From an uncultured Duncaniella sp. (lineage in GTDB: Bacteria > Bacteroidota > Bacteroidia > Bacteroidales > Muribaculaceae): 64,000 nt of DNA. The stretch is taken from NCBI GenBank assembly GCA_910587165.1, contig CAJUKP010000003.1, positions 27,296-91,295 of the forward strand. Reading direction: 5' to 3'. The notes under the pieces are model-generated. The model was not told where the DNA came from, searched no databases, and was given only the letters and a program-made list of their open reading frames with translations. A program made the translations under genes and the position numbers. This document shows positions 1-7,719 of the stretch, in pieces; within the stretch, counting starts at the first letter, position 1, and each line of letters opens with the position of its first letter.

Positions 1-9
1 AGGAATTGG

Positions 10-1368
10 TCATTCGTGATTGCGGCAGGTGGCACAGTCGTGCAGCGAGCCTGCGAAACGGCGCTCCACAAGGTGGCGGAGCTTCTCCTGCAGACCGGGG
101 ATGCCGACCGTGTCGATCACATCCACCATGAACGCCTGCATCAGCATCGTGCGGGCTTCGTCGCGGGGAATGCCGCGCGCCTGCATATAGAAGAGGGCGT
201 CATCGTCGAGCTGTCCTGTCGAGGCTCCGTGGCTGCACTTCACCTCATCGTTGTTGATGATGAGCTGTGGCTTGCAGTGCATACGTGCGCTCTCCGAGGC
301 AAGTATGTTGCGGTTGCTCTGATAAGCCTCGGTGAACGACGCGTCGGGCTTCACCGTTATGCTACCCTCGAAAGCACCCTCCGACTCCTCGTCCAGCACA
401 TATTTGAACAGCTGGTCACTGTGGCAGTGGGAGGCGTCATGGACCACGGACGTGTCATTGTCGATATGCATCCTGCCTCCGCCTATGGCCATACCTGACA
501 GACGCGAGGAAGCATGATGGCCGGTGAGAGTGACGGCAAAATCGTTGCGTGACGTGCCACAGGTGAGCGTGGTGTTGTTGATCACAGCCTCCGAGCCTTC
601 CTCCTGACGCACCCACATCATGGAGTGACGCGAGGTGAGAGCCGACGACTCCTCGATGGCACACATCTCGAGACGCGAGCCGGGCGCGAGAAACACCTCG
701 GCCACCTGCGAGGCCAGATATGAGTTGGTCTTGTCCTGCGTGTGGTCGCACACAAGCAGACGGAGGGCGGCACCCTCCTCAAGCACCACGAGCACACGAC
801 GGAATGCCGCCAGAGGCACCGGGGCCTGGAATATGTTGACGAGCTGGAGAGCCTTCTCGGGGCGCACACCGCGGGCCACGTGGATCATCACTCCATCCTG
901 CGCGAGCATGGTGTTGAGGGCCACGCAAGGATCAGCGGAGGGGGCAAGGGTGCCGTAATACTTTCCGACAATGTCAGGCATCTCACGCGAAGCCCGCGAG
1001 AGCGACATGAAAGTCACCCCCTCCGGTAACCGTGACTCAAGAGTCGACGACGGAACGAACTTGTCGTTTATGACCGTGGCAAGCAGTGTCGACAGGTTGG
1101 GCACATCGCAACGGAATGTGGCGGCGACATCAACCGGTATGCCGACACGGGCCACATTGACCCCATAGTCGGGCGCGAACATCTCATCTATCGAGGTTTT
1201 CTCATATCCCTCGGTGCGCTTGGTCGGCAGCTTGGCCCCTTCGAGAGCGGCCCTTGCCGCGGGGCGCAGCGCATTGAGCGGACCACCGGCAGCTGCATCG
1301 ACAGCCTCACGGTTTGAATCGTAGAGAGCTGTATATTGGCTCAGAGCGTTATCCTTGTTGTTATCCAT
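10..1368 (-). CDS. sufD: Fe-S cluster assembly protein SufD
   Basis: This is the SufD subunit of the SufBCD scaffold complex, which builds Fe-S clusters in the cytoplasm. The 452-residue product has the family layout: a variable N-terminal half (TKRTEGYEKTS near residue 50) and a conserved C-terminal beta-helix with the SufB/SufD signature around HSDQLFKYVLDEESEGAFEG and CSHGASTGQLDDDALFYMQARG. It follows sufC with a 17 bp gap and is surely co-transcribed with it. The gene starts with ATG at 1368. In many relatives sufS follows sufD; that position lies outside the window. The family assignment is firm. SufB also shares the C-terminal fold, but the length and N-terminus fit SufD. Confidence 0.95.
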   Translation of the reverse strand: MDNNKDNALSQYTALYDSNREAVDAAAGGPLNALRPAARAALEGAKLPTKRTEGYEKTSIDEMFAPDYGVNVARVGIPVDVAATFRCDVPNLSTLLATVINDKFVPSSTLESRLPEGVTFMSLSRASREMPDIVGKYYGTLAPSADPCVALNTMLAQDGVMIHVARGVRPEKALQLVNIFQAPVPLAAFRRVLVVLEEGAALRLLVCDHTQDKTNSYLASQVAEVFLAPGSRLEMCAIEESSALTSRHSMMWVRQEEGSEAVINNTTLTCGTSRNDFAVTLTGHHASSRLSGMAIGGGRMHIDNDTSVVHDASHCHSDQLFKYVLDEESEGAFEGSITVKPDASFTEAYQSNRNILASESARMHCKPQLIINNDEVKCSHGASTGQLDDDALFYMQARGIPRDEARTMLMQAFMVDVIDTVGIPGLQEKLRHLVERRFAGSLHDCATCRNHE

Positions 1369-1385
1369 GTCCTGCTTCAGTGTTC

Positions 1386-2150
1386 TCAGTCCTTGTTCTG
1401 CTCCTTGATCCAGTCATAGCCCTTCTCCTCAAGCTCGAGAGCCAGCTCGGGGCCTCCGGTCATGACGATGCGTCCCTTGTAGAGGATATGCACGAAATCC
1501 GGCTTGATATAGTCGAGCAGACGCTGGTAGTGGGTGATCACGATTGTGGCGTTGCGCGAGGTCTTCAGCTTGTTGACACCACCGGCCACTATGCGCAGAG
1601 CGTCGATGTCAAGGCCCGAATCGGTCTCGTCAAGAATCGAGAGCCTCGGCTCAAGCATAGCCATCTGGAATATCTCGTTGCGTTTCTTCTCACCGCCCGA
1701 GAATCCCTCGTTCACCGAGCGTGACGCCAGTTTGTTGTCAAGCTCCACGATCTCCCTCTTCTGGCGCATGAGTTTGAGAAACTCGCTGGCCGAGAGAGGC
1801 TCCTCGTTGAAATACTTGCGTTTCGCATTGACGGCGGCGCGCATGAAGTTGACCATCGACACTCCGGGAATCTCGACCGGATACTGGAAGGAAAGGAAAA
1901 GACCCTCGTGGCTACGGTCTTCCGGAGCCAGCGACAGCAGATCCACACCATGCAGACGCGCTGTTCCCTCGGTGACGGTATAGGCAGGATTGCCCGCAAG
2001 AACACCCGACATGGTGCTCTTGCCTGATCCGTTCGGGCCCATGATGGCATGGACCTCCCCCTCCCTCACGGTGAGGTTGAGACCTTTGAGTATCTCTTTC
2101 CCCTCCACTGTGGCGTGGAGGTTGTTCACTTCAAGTAATATATCGCTCAT
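1386..2150 (-). CDS. sufC: Fe-S cluster assembly ATPase SufC
   Basis: This is the ABC-type ATPase of the SufBCD complex, which energises cluster assembly on SufB/SufD. The 254-residue product has Walker A GPNGSGKS (38-45), the SufC-type signature SGGEKKR (151-157) and a Walker B/D-loop region LSILDETDSGLD (170-181). It has no membrane segment, as expected for this soluble ABC protein. It is the first gene of a leftward unit with sufD. The usual upstream neighbour sufB is missing here: the next gene upstream is a divergent OmpA-like lipoprotein. A Bacteroidetes-type promoter lies 35-66 bp upstream of the start. Confidence 0.97.
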   Translation of the reverse strand: MSDILLEVNNLHATVEGKEILKGLNLTVREGEVHAIMGPNGSGKSTMSGVLAGNPAYTVTEGTARLHGVDLLSLAPEDRSHEGLFLSFQYPVEIPGVSMVNFMRAAVNAKRKYFNEEPLSASEFLKLMRQKREIVELDNKLASRSVNEGFSGGEKKRNEIFQMAMLEPRLSILDETDSGLDIDALRIVAGGVNKLKTSRNATIVITHYQRLLDYIKPDFVHILYKGRIVMTGGPELALELEEKGYDWIKEQNKD

Positions 2151-2184
2151 AGCTGGTTGATTCTGTTTTTACACAAATAACACG

Positions 2185-2216
2185 CGAAATTAGCTAATTT
2201 CTCTCAGAATGGCAAA
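2185..2216 (-). promoter_or_regulatory. sufCD promoter
   Basis: On the minus strand there is a -33 box TTTG (2213-2216) and a -7 box TAATTTCG (2185-2192) separated by exactly 20 bp. The -7 box differs by one base from the Bacteroidetes consensus TAnnTTTG. The predicted RNA start is near 2178, about 28 nt before the sufC ATG. Confidence 0.6.
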
Positions 2217-2297
2217 ATTGGATAAACTTTCAGCCCTTTTCGGGTGTATTTATGATATATTTGCGTCCCTCATTGGATGTTTTTGCCAAAAAATGTC

Positions 2298-2305
2298 TAC
2301 TTTTG
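2298..2305 (+). promoter_or_regulatory. -7 box of the OmpA-type lipoprotein gene
   Basis: TACTTTTG matches the Bacteroidetes -7 consensus TAnnTTTG. The -33 element is poor (ATTG at 2272-2275, 22 bp spacer). Transcription would start near 2312. That excludes the upstream in-frame ATG at 2209 and supports the start at 2347. Confidence 0.5.
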
Positions 2306-2346
2306 CGAATGAAATTAACGGAATTAACTTAAATATTTTAACGGAT

Positions 2347-3048
2347 ATGAAATTACTCAAGGCTATCGGTATACCCGCACTCGCAGTCTGTGTCCTCGGA
2401 ATGACCGGCTGCTCGTCGATGAACAACACCGGCAAAGGCGCTCTCATCGGAGGTGGTGGCGGTGCAGGCGTAGGCGCCGCTCTCGGTGCCCTCATCGGAG
2501 GTGGCAAAGGTGCCGCCATCGGCGCCGGAATCGGCGCTGCCGTAGGTGCCGGTGCAGGCACTCTCATAGGCCGCAAGATGGACAAGCAGCAGAAGGAACT
2601 CCAGGAGCAGCTCGCCCAGCAGGCACAGGTGGAGAAGACCACCGATGTCAACGGACTCCAGGCAATCAAGGTCACCTTCAACGGCGGAATCCTCTTCCCC
2701 ACCAACGGCACAACTCTCAGCACCGGTGCCAAGACCGACCTCAGCAAGTTTGCCCAGTCGCTCATCAACAACCCCAACACCAATGTGCAGATCTACGGCT
2801 ATACCGACGACACCGGCTCGCTCCAGGTGAACGAGCGCGTATCCACCGGCCGTGCCGACGCCGTGCGTAACTATCTGCTCAACAGCGGTGTCGCAGCCAC
2901 CCGTCTGTCAGCCGAAGGTCTCCCGATGCAGGACTACGTGGCATCCAACGCCACCGCCGAGGGCCGCGCCCAGAACCGTCGCGTCGAGATCTACATCACC
3001 GCCGACAAGGAGATGATCCAGCAGGCCGAGAACGGCACACTCAAGTAA
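2347..3048 (+). CDS. OmpA-family lipoprotein with glycine-zipper domain
   Basis: This is a predicted envelope lipoprotein that anchors the outer membrane to peptidoglycan. The chosen start is the ATG at 2347, because it gives a proper lipoprotein signal (MKLLKAIGIP..., lipobox GMTGC, Cys22) and lies downstream of the -7 box. The frame is open back to 2209, but that N-terminus is not signal-like. Residues about 30-80 are a glycine-zipper segment (repeated GGG/GAALGALIGGG, GAGIGAAVGAGAG). A charged linker (KQQKELQEQLAQQ) leads to a C-terminal OmpA domain with VQIYGYTDDTGS and the NRRVEIYI ending. It is a single-gene unit between a promoter and a strong terminator. The exact partner is unknown. 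Confidence 0.9.
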   Translation: MKLLKAIGIPALAVCVLGMTGCSSMNNTGKGALIGGGGGAGVGAALGALIGGGKGAAIGAGIGAAVGAGAGTLIGRKMDKQQKELQEQLAQQAQVEKTTDVNGLQAIKVTFNGGILFPTNGTTLSTGAKTDLSKFAQSLINNPNTNVQIYGYTDDTGSLQVNERVSTGRADAVRNYLLNSGVAATRLSAEGLPMQDYVASNATAEGRAQNRRVEIYITADKEMIQQAENGTLK

Positions 3049-3073
3049 GGATTATAATCATCAATTCAACAGA

Positions 3074-3120
3074 AATCCCCGGGCCGATGCTTGTCGCATC
3101 AACCCGGGGATTATATTTGT
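3074..3120 (+). terminator. Intrinsic terminator after the OmpA lipoprotein gene
   Basis: A perfect 10 bp stem (AATCCCCGGG 3074-3083 with CCCGGGGATT 3103-3112) is followed by TATATTTGT. It may also stop leftward transcription from the BspA-like gene that ends at 3161. Confidence 0.8.
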
Positions 3121-3160
3121 GGAGTGGATTTGGAGGGTCGTACATTTGTACGACACCCTC

Positions 3161-4429
3161 TTACTTCACGAGCACTTTGGTAGCTTTGCCGCCCTGACGC
3201 TTGATGTAGAGGCCGGGGGTGAGATTGTCGGCGTTGACGCGGACGCCGTTGAGGTTGAAGTATTCGGCGGGGGCATCGCTGCCGTCGGCTTCGATGCCTT
3301 CGATGCCGGAAAGATCCCCTACGACATTAAACCGACTCCAATTGGGAGCAGCCTTATAAGCCCCAACAGATTCCCCCGGGACATGTACAACAATGCTATC
3401 TCCTACAAATCTGAAGGCTAATCGATTACAGATAGGTGGGGTGACGGCCCAGCAATAAATATCCTTCAACGCAGTGCAACTAGAGAATGCCCCCAAACAG
3501 ACTTCAGTCACCGATTTGGGGATAGTAACCGATGGCAGACTTTCGCACTCTTCAAATACGCATTCGTTGAGTATAGTAACTGATTCGGGGATATTTACAG
3601 AGGTCAGACTTTTGCATCCACAGAATGCATACCAGCCGATTGAAGTCACCGATTCCGGGATAGTTACCGATTTCAGACTTTTGCAGTACATGAATGCTCC
3701 CGAGCCGATTGAAGTCACCGATTCCGGGATAGTTATCGAGGTCAGACTTGTGCATTTTAGGAATACGTGATCGCTGATTGAAGTCACCGATTCGGGGATA
3801 TTTATCGAGGTCAGACTTGTGCAGCTTTCAAATGTGTTCTCGCCGAGTGAAGGCAACAACCCGTTGATAGTCACCGAGGTCAGATCAAAGCAGCACCTGA
3901 ATGCCTCTTTACCGAATGAAGTAACCACTCCGTCGATAGTCACCGATGTCAGACCTTTGCAGCCGTAGAATGCTCCCTCGCCGATTGAAGTCACCGATTT
4001 CGGGATAGTTACCGATTTCAGACTGTCGCATTCATTGAATGCGAGCTTTCCGATTGAAGTCACTGAGTTGGAGATAGATACCGAACTCAGATTTGTGCTC
4101 TTGCTGAATGCTTCCTCGCCGATTGAAGTCACCGATTCGGGAATAATTACCGATTTCAGGTATTTTTTATCTGAAAATGAGGAGTTACCGATTGTAGTTA
4201 CAGTGTATGTAACTGATTCTCTCTTGACCTCTGAGGGAATTATCACGTCACATACTTTATTGTAAAACCGCTCTATTGACGAAACAGAAACGGTCTTGTC
4301 GGACTCAGACAGCACTCTATAATAGAGAACATACGTGGAGTATTCGACGCGGAATTCATCGCCATCGGCTGCGCGGGCAGTGACGCCGAGCGTCAGCACC
4401 GCCATGAAAAGAAGTAGGAATTTCTTCAT
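3161..4429 (-). CDS. BspA-like leucine-rich repeat surface protein
   Basis: This is a secreted or surface protein of about 422 residues. The start is placed at 4429, where MKKFLLLFMAVLTLGVTARA gives a clean signal peptide; the frame stays open to 4537 inside the upstream gene. Roughly residues 60-340 consist of ten to eleven 23-residue repeats of the BspA/LRR_5 type (SVTIPESVTSIGxxAFxxCxSL). The C-terminus (YFNLNGVRV...GLYIKRQGGKATKVLVK) resembles a T9SS-type sorting tail. Proteins of this family often bind host or bacterial surfaces, but the ligand cannot be read from sequence. It starts 27 bp after the stop of the upstream gene and may be co-transcribed with it. Confidence 0.88.
   Translation of the reverse strand: MKKFLLLFMAVLTLGVTARAADGDEFRVEYSTYVLYYRVLSESDKTVSVSSIERFYNKVCDVIIPSEVKRESVTYTVTTIGNSSFSDKKYLKSVIIPESVTSIGEEAFSKSTNLSSVSISNSVTSIGKLAFNECDSLKSVTIPKSVTSIGEGAFYGCKGLTSVTIDGVVTSFGKEAFRCCFDLTSVTINGLLPSLGENTFESCTSLTSINIPESVTSISDHVFLKCTSLTSITIPESVTSIGSGAFMYCKSLKSVTIPESVTSIGWYAFCGCKSLTSVNIPESVTILNECVFEECESLPSVTIPKSVTEVCLGAFSSCTALKDIYCWAVTPPICNRLAFRFVGDSIVVHVPGESVGAYKAAPNWSRFNVVGDLSGIEGIEADGSDAPAEYFNLNGVRVNADNLTPGLYIKRQGGKATKVLVK
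3480..4190 (-). repeat. Tandem 69 bp repeats coding for LRR_5 units
   Basis: Phrases such as gattgaagtcaccgattc recur about every 69 bp across this stretch. They correspond to the 23-residue protein repeats. Identity between some neighbouring units is high enough for slippage or recombination to change copy number. Confidence 0.85.
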
Positions 4430-4455
4430 GTTGATTTGATTGGTTAATATTAGTG

Positions 4456-5235
4456 TTATTTGATTATTTCTGATTGTTGAAAAATATCCTTGAGGTCGGA
4501 GGGGAAATTGTTTCTTCCTCCACCGCTCCATACACATACGAATCTCACACCTTGAAGCGCCTCGTGTTTATCCTTGAACGAGAATTCCACGGCGCGGCCA
4601 CGGTTCCTGTCAGTTGCAGGAATCTCTCTCTTTATTTCCATATCCGGCCTCAGGTCTTCTGTCAATTTCTCCCAGCGTGACCAACTGATTCTGACAAGTA
4701 CAATGCCATTCAAGGCTCCGTCTACCAGTTTTGAGGCAACAGCCGCGAAACTGATGAATTTCCAGAAGTTTGTCTCAGGATTTTCAAGCCAATACTCCTT
4801 GGCTTGGGAATCGTTAAAAGTTTTGGAATGGAAAGGATAGGCTTCGATGCAAAGGGTGTTTTCCGGGAGAGTGACTGTTTTATCACGGTGTCTCGCATCA
4901 ACCAAGCCAAGGGCTTTGAGAATGGGGAGCTCGCGTTTGTTTCTGTGCCAACGTGCGGTGTCTGGGAGATGGACGGCCAAAGTGCCGTTGGCCATCGTTT
5001 CCCGGTAATGAAAGTCCGGGCCAAAGACGCAACGGATACACCGACGGCTTTGGAGTTCTCCACCTTCGCCGGGATTGAGATTGATGACAACGGCTTGCAG
5101 GGGTTTGCCATTGCAACTCCATCCCCACCACGGCTCGGGCATATAGTCATCGCGCGGCGAGAACCCCTCAGAGAGCCAATCGCTCACCAAGGTGTCGTAA
5201 TGTCTGAAATACGAAGCAAGTGTGGGGCAGTCCAT
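4456..5235 (-). CDS. Unrecognised 259-residue protein, possibly uracil-DNA-glycosylase-like fold
   Basis: I do not recognise this gene with certainty. The protein is soluble, with no signal peptide or membrane segment, and is rich in Trp. Two short motifs, VINLNPGEGG (50-59) and CIEAYPFHSK (129-138), are placed like motifs A and B of uracil-DNA-glycosylase superfamily proteins, where a loop after strand 1 and a later loop form the active site. This is only an analogy. The four Cys (C3, C41, C66, C69) include CIRC, which could bind metal. The gene sits just upstream of the BspA-like gene with a 27 bp gap. It starts with ATG at 5235. No confident promoter was seen. Confidence 0.6.
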   Translation of the reverse strand: MDCPTLASYFRHYDTLVSDWLSEGFSPRDDYMPEPWWGWSCNGKPLQAVVINLNPGEGGELQSRRCIRCVFGPDFHYRETMANGTLAVHLPDTARWHRNKRELPILKALGLVDARHRDKTVTLPENTLCIEAYPFHSKTFNDSQAKEYWLENPETNFWKFISFAAVASKLVDGALNGIVLVRISWSRWEKLTEDLRPDMEIKREIPATDRNRGRAVEFSFKDKHEALQGVRFVCVWSGGGRNNFPSDLKDIFQQSEIIK

Positions 5236-5291
5236 CGGGTTTGCCGTTGTCGCCGGGGCTCACTCTGATGGCGATAGATAGTGATTAGGTA

Positions 5292-5350
5292 AAAAAAGAA
5301 TAGCGTGAGAGCCATATCTGTTGCCCGCTCCCACTATCTGAGGCTCTCGC
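5292..5350 (-). terminator. Intrinsic terminator of an orphan leftward unit
   Basis: On the minus strand the stem GAGAGCC/GGCTCTC (5342-5348 with 5307-5313, extended by one or two pairs) is followed by a run of seven T (5292-5298). Its large loop contains the TAG stop of the orphan frame 5334-5513. It lies upstream of the gene starting at 5235, so it must end a separate leftward transcript. Confidence 0.6.
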
Positions 5351-5513
5351 ATTGCCCATCTTCGTAGAACGAGCAACGGTTCGAGGCCTCACGCAAATAT
5401 GTATCAACAAGCATCGGCGGTGTTAACACATCATCCGACGCGGAGATAACATATCCACATAAGCCATCTACCGTTGCAACATTCTTGACGAAGATTTTGA
5501 AAGTTGCGAAGTT
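5334..5513 (-). pseudogene. Orphan open frame, possible gene remnant
   Basis: A 59-codon open frame between a TGA (5514-5516) and a TAG (5334-5336) has protein-like composition (LCGYVISASDDVLTPP, later EASNRCSFYEDGQC). It has no ATG near its 5' end; the only in-frame ATG would give 26 residues. An intrinsic terminator overlaps its end. It could be the 3' remnant of a decayed gene, a small gene with a non-ATG start, or chance. I do not recognise the family. Confidence 0.25.
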
Positions 5514-5642
5514 TCAAGTTGTCAAGATTGCGCGTCGATAAACGCTAATCATTATGTCAATTGCCAAGGCAAAGCGCCCCGACAATAGTTGCCGACCCAC
5601 CCTCAACCCCACGTCCGAGGCCTCGAAATAAAGTCTGCCATG

Positions 5643-5650
5643 CAAAAATA
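5643..5650 (-). promoter_or_regulatory. Possible -7 box in the intergenic region
   Basis: The minus strand reads TATTTTTG, matching TAnnTTTG. There is no -33 box at the right spacing. Together with the terminator at 5292-5350 it would bound a leftward transcript of about 340 nt. Confidence 0.25.
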
Positions 5651-5805
5651 CGAAATATTTTTAAATCAAGGGGTATATTAACAAAAAATCCGGGAATTTC
5701 ACCGAAAATAATTCAAATTAAAGAACGTGTGGCGGAATCGTATATAAAACATTTTTATATATGATTATATACCACTTTTGAGGTGGTATGTTCAGAGGTT
5801 GGTGG

Positions 5806-5845
5806 TAAAAAATCCCTGCCGGCGCGATTGCTTACCGGCAGGGAT
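5806..5845 (-). terminator. Terminator of the susC-susD unit
   Basis: The 11 bp stem ATCCCTGCCGG (5812-5822) with CCGGCAGGGAT (5835-5845) is followed on the minus strand by a run of T. It lies 76 bp after the susD stop. Confidence 0.8.
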
Positions 5846-5921
5846 CAAAAGATGTTGTGCGTCAGGCGGGGTTGCCTGGATCATTAATCTACAGTTCAGT
5901 TACATTCTCCGGTGGCGGGCA

Positions 5922-7697
5922 TCAGCTCCAGCCGGGGTTCTGACCGAATTCCTCAGGATTGGTGATCGAATTGAGGAAGTTCTGGGGAATGGGGCGGAGT
6001 CCGCAATTCTCGTTCACGTAGGGTGCGATGTCGGGATTATAGTTGCGGGTCTTGATGTATTCCACTATCTTTCCGGTACGCTTGAGGTCAAACCAGCGGA
6101 GATGCTCACCGCACAGCTCGCGCGATCTCTCCTCCAGAATGTAGTCGAGCGTCATTTCCGAAGCCTTGGCCTCCATCTCGGTCTCATGGCCGGGCACAGC
6201 GGCACGCTTGCGTATCACATTGATATACTTCGCGGCCTCGGCCGTGCTGCCTCCGCTCTTCATCACCTGACACTCGGCCACGATGAAGTACATTTCCGGC
6301 AGACGCATGAGGAACACGTCGTTTGACCCGAGCTCGGAGTTGGTGGGGAGTGAACGGGCCTCGATCGAACCGTCGTCAAACTTGATGAGAGTCGGGAAAT
6401 GGATGTTGAAGTTCGCCTTGGTCGAGACAGCTCCGGTGGCGGGGTCATAGATGTCGTTGATGTCGACAACCGCATACGGTTTGTTCCGCTTATCATCCAC
6501 TGCCTTCTTGGTGAATCGCATCACGAGGTCACCCTTGCTGACGGTCTGTCCTACCATCGAGGGGTTCATCTCGAAGTGCTCTATATCTACATCCTTCCAT
6601 ACATAATCGTCGATGTTGAGATAGTAGTCCTCCTTGAACCATGCATTGTAACGCGAGTCCTTCTCCTCGTCGAAGAGATTGAGCAGATGGCGTGTGGGCA
6701 TCATGCACATACCTCCGGCCTTGCCGTTCTTGTCGTTTCCGTCGGTGTAGTTCTGAGTCATTCCGCACCATCCCGAATACTTGGCATGGAAGTAGCTGTG
6801 CAGACGATAGGGGTTGCCGCTCTTCATGTTCTGAGAGGATACGGTGGAGTGGGTCACGACAAACATGGCCTCATGGTTTGTCTTGTTGTTCTCCTTGGCA
6901 TATACCTCGGCGGGGGTATCGTAGAGCGACACCTTGAGCGAGGCCTGATTGTCGATGACATATCTTGCGGCAGCCTCGGCCTTCTCATAAAACTTGTCCT
7001 TCTCGGCCTGGGAGTTGCAATATTGCACGTATGTGAGAGCCACACGCGCCATGAGACCATAGGCCGCCTTGAGGGTGGCGCGGCCCACCTCATTGGCGGG
7101 ATACGGATCGGGGTCGAGATTCTCGCAGGCCGTCTGGAGGTCGTCGAACATCAGTTTGTACAGATCCTCGTAGGTGCTCCGGTAGGCCTTCGGCTCCATG
7201 ACTTTCGTCTCGTTGGTGCGGAGCACCACATTGCCGAAGTTCTCGACGATATGCCAGTAGGCCAGGGCGCGCATGAACGAAAGTTCACCCATACGCACAC
7301 GTGCCATGTGGGAGTCGGTCCACACCACATTGCCGTGACGTTCTATTCCGGCGTTGCAGTCGTTGACGATCTCATAGAGACGCACCCAGGTATTACTGAA
7401 CTGTCCCTGGGTGGAGAGGCATTCCTGATACTTGGAGAGCTGACGGCCATAACCGCCGTTGGCAATGTTGATCCATTCGTCGCCACCTCCGTTCCAGAGC
7501 AGCACGGGATCCTCACGCCCGTAAAGCTGTCCGCCCCAATAGGCGTATGCCGAGTTGACGAGGGCGTTGAAACCGTCCTGGGAGGTAAATATGTTGTCGG
7601 CGGTACTTCCGGCGGGATTGTACTCCTCGAGATCACACGATGCCAGTCCGCAGACCATCATCGCGGCAACCGCTCCCTTTATAATATGCTTGTTCAT
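5922..7697 (-). CDS. SusD/RagB-family nutrient-binding outer membrane lipoprotein
   Basis: This is the surface glycan- or nutrient-binding lid of a SusCD transporter. The 591-residue product has a lipoprotein signal with lipobox GLASC (Cys21), then the usual SusD start (DLEEYNPAGST...FTSQDGFNALVNSAYAYWGG). The C-terminus carries the family block YILEERSRELCGEHLRWFDLKRTGKI and the ending PIPQNFLNSI. It lies 22 bp after susC, in the normal order. The substrate cannot be told. No glycoside hydrolase or lyase gene is adjacent; the nearest polysaccharide enzyme candidate is at 28.9 kb and is transcribed the other way. Confidence 0.96.
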   Translation of the reverse strand: MNKHIIKGAVAAMMVCGLASCDLEEYNPAGSTADNIFTSQDGFNALVNSAYAYWGGQLYGREDPVLLWNGGGDEWINIANGGYGRQLSKYQECLSTQGQFSNTWVRLYEIVNDCNAGIERHGNVVWTDSHMARVRMGELSFMRALAYWHIVENFGNVVLRTNETKVMEPKAYRSTYEDLYKLMFDDLQTACENLDPDPYPANEVGRATLKAAYGLMARVALTYVQYCNSQAEKDKFYEKAEAAARYVIDNQASLKVSLYDTPAEVYAKENNKTNHEAMFVVTHSTVSSQNMKSGNPYRLHSYFHAKYSGWCGMTQNYTDGNDKNGKAGGMCMMPTRHLLNLFDEEKDSRYNAWFKEDYYLNIDDYVWKDVDIEHFEMNPSMVGQTVSKGDLVMRFTKKAVDDKRNKPYAVVDINDIYDPATGAVSTKANFNIHFPTLIKFDDGSIEARSLPTNSELGSNDVFLMRLPEMYFIVAECQVMKSGGSTAEAAKYINVIRKRAAVPGHETEMEAKASEMTLDYILEERSRELCGEHLRWFDLKRTGKIVEYIKTRNYNPDIAPYVNENCGLRPIPQNFLNSITNPEEFGQNPGWS

Positions 7698-7719
7698 GTC
7701 GATTTTTCAGTGGTGTGGA

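Larger units (their letters stand above)
5236..5921. other. Gene-poor interval between the 259-residue protein gene and susD
   Basis: No confident gene lies here. It holds, from left to right, a minus-strand hairpin plus T-run (5292-5348), an orphan open frame (5334-5513 minus), a -7 box (5643-5650 minus), an AT-rich stretch with a small hairpin (ATACCAC 5769-5775 with GTGGTAT 5783-5789) and the susD terminator. The rightward open frame at 5561-5764 has no signal of being coding. Confidence 0.6.

Noticed and set aside
3480..4190. Regular repeats as a CRISPR array
   Set aside because: Units are contiguous, in frame and encode LRR_5 protein repeats; there are no unique spacers and no cas genes.
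5561..5764. Rightward 67-codon open frame in the 5.2-5.9 kb intergenic region
   Set aside because: No start context, no promoter, composition follows the local base bias (Pro/Arg, then Ile/Lys) and it overlaps AT-rich non-coding sequence.
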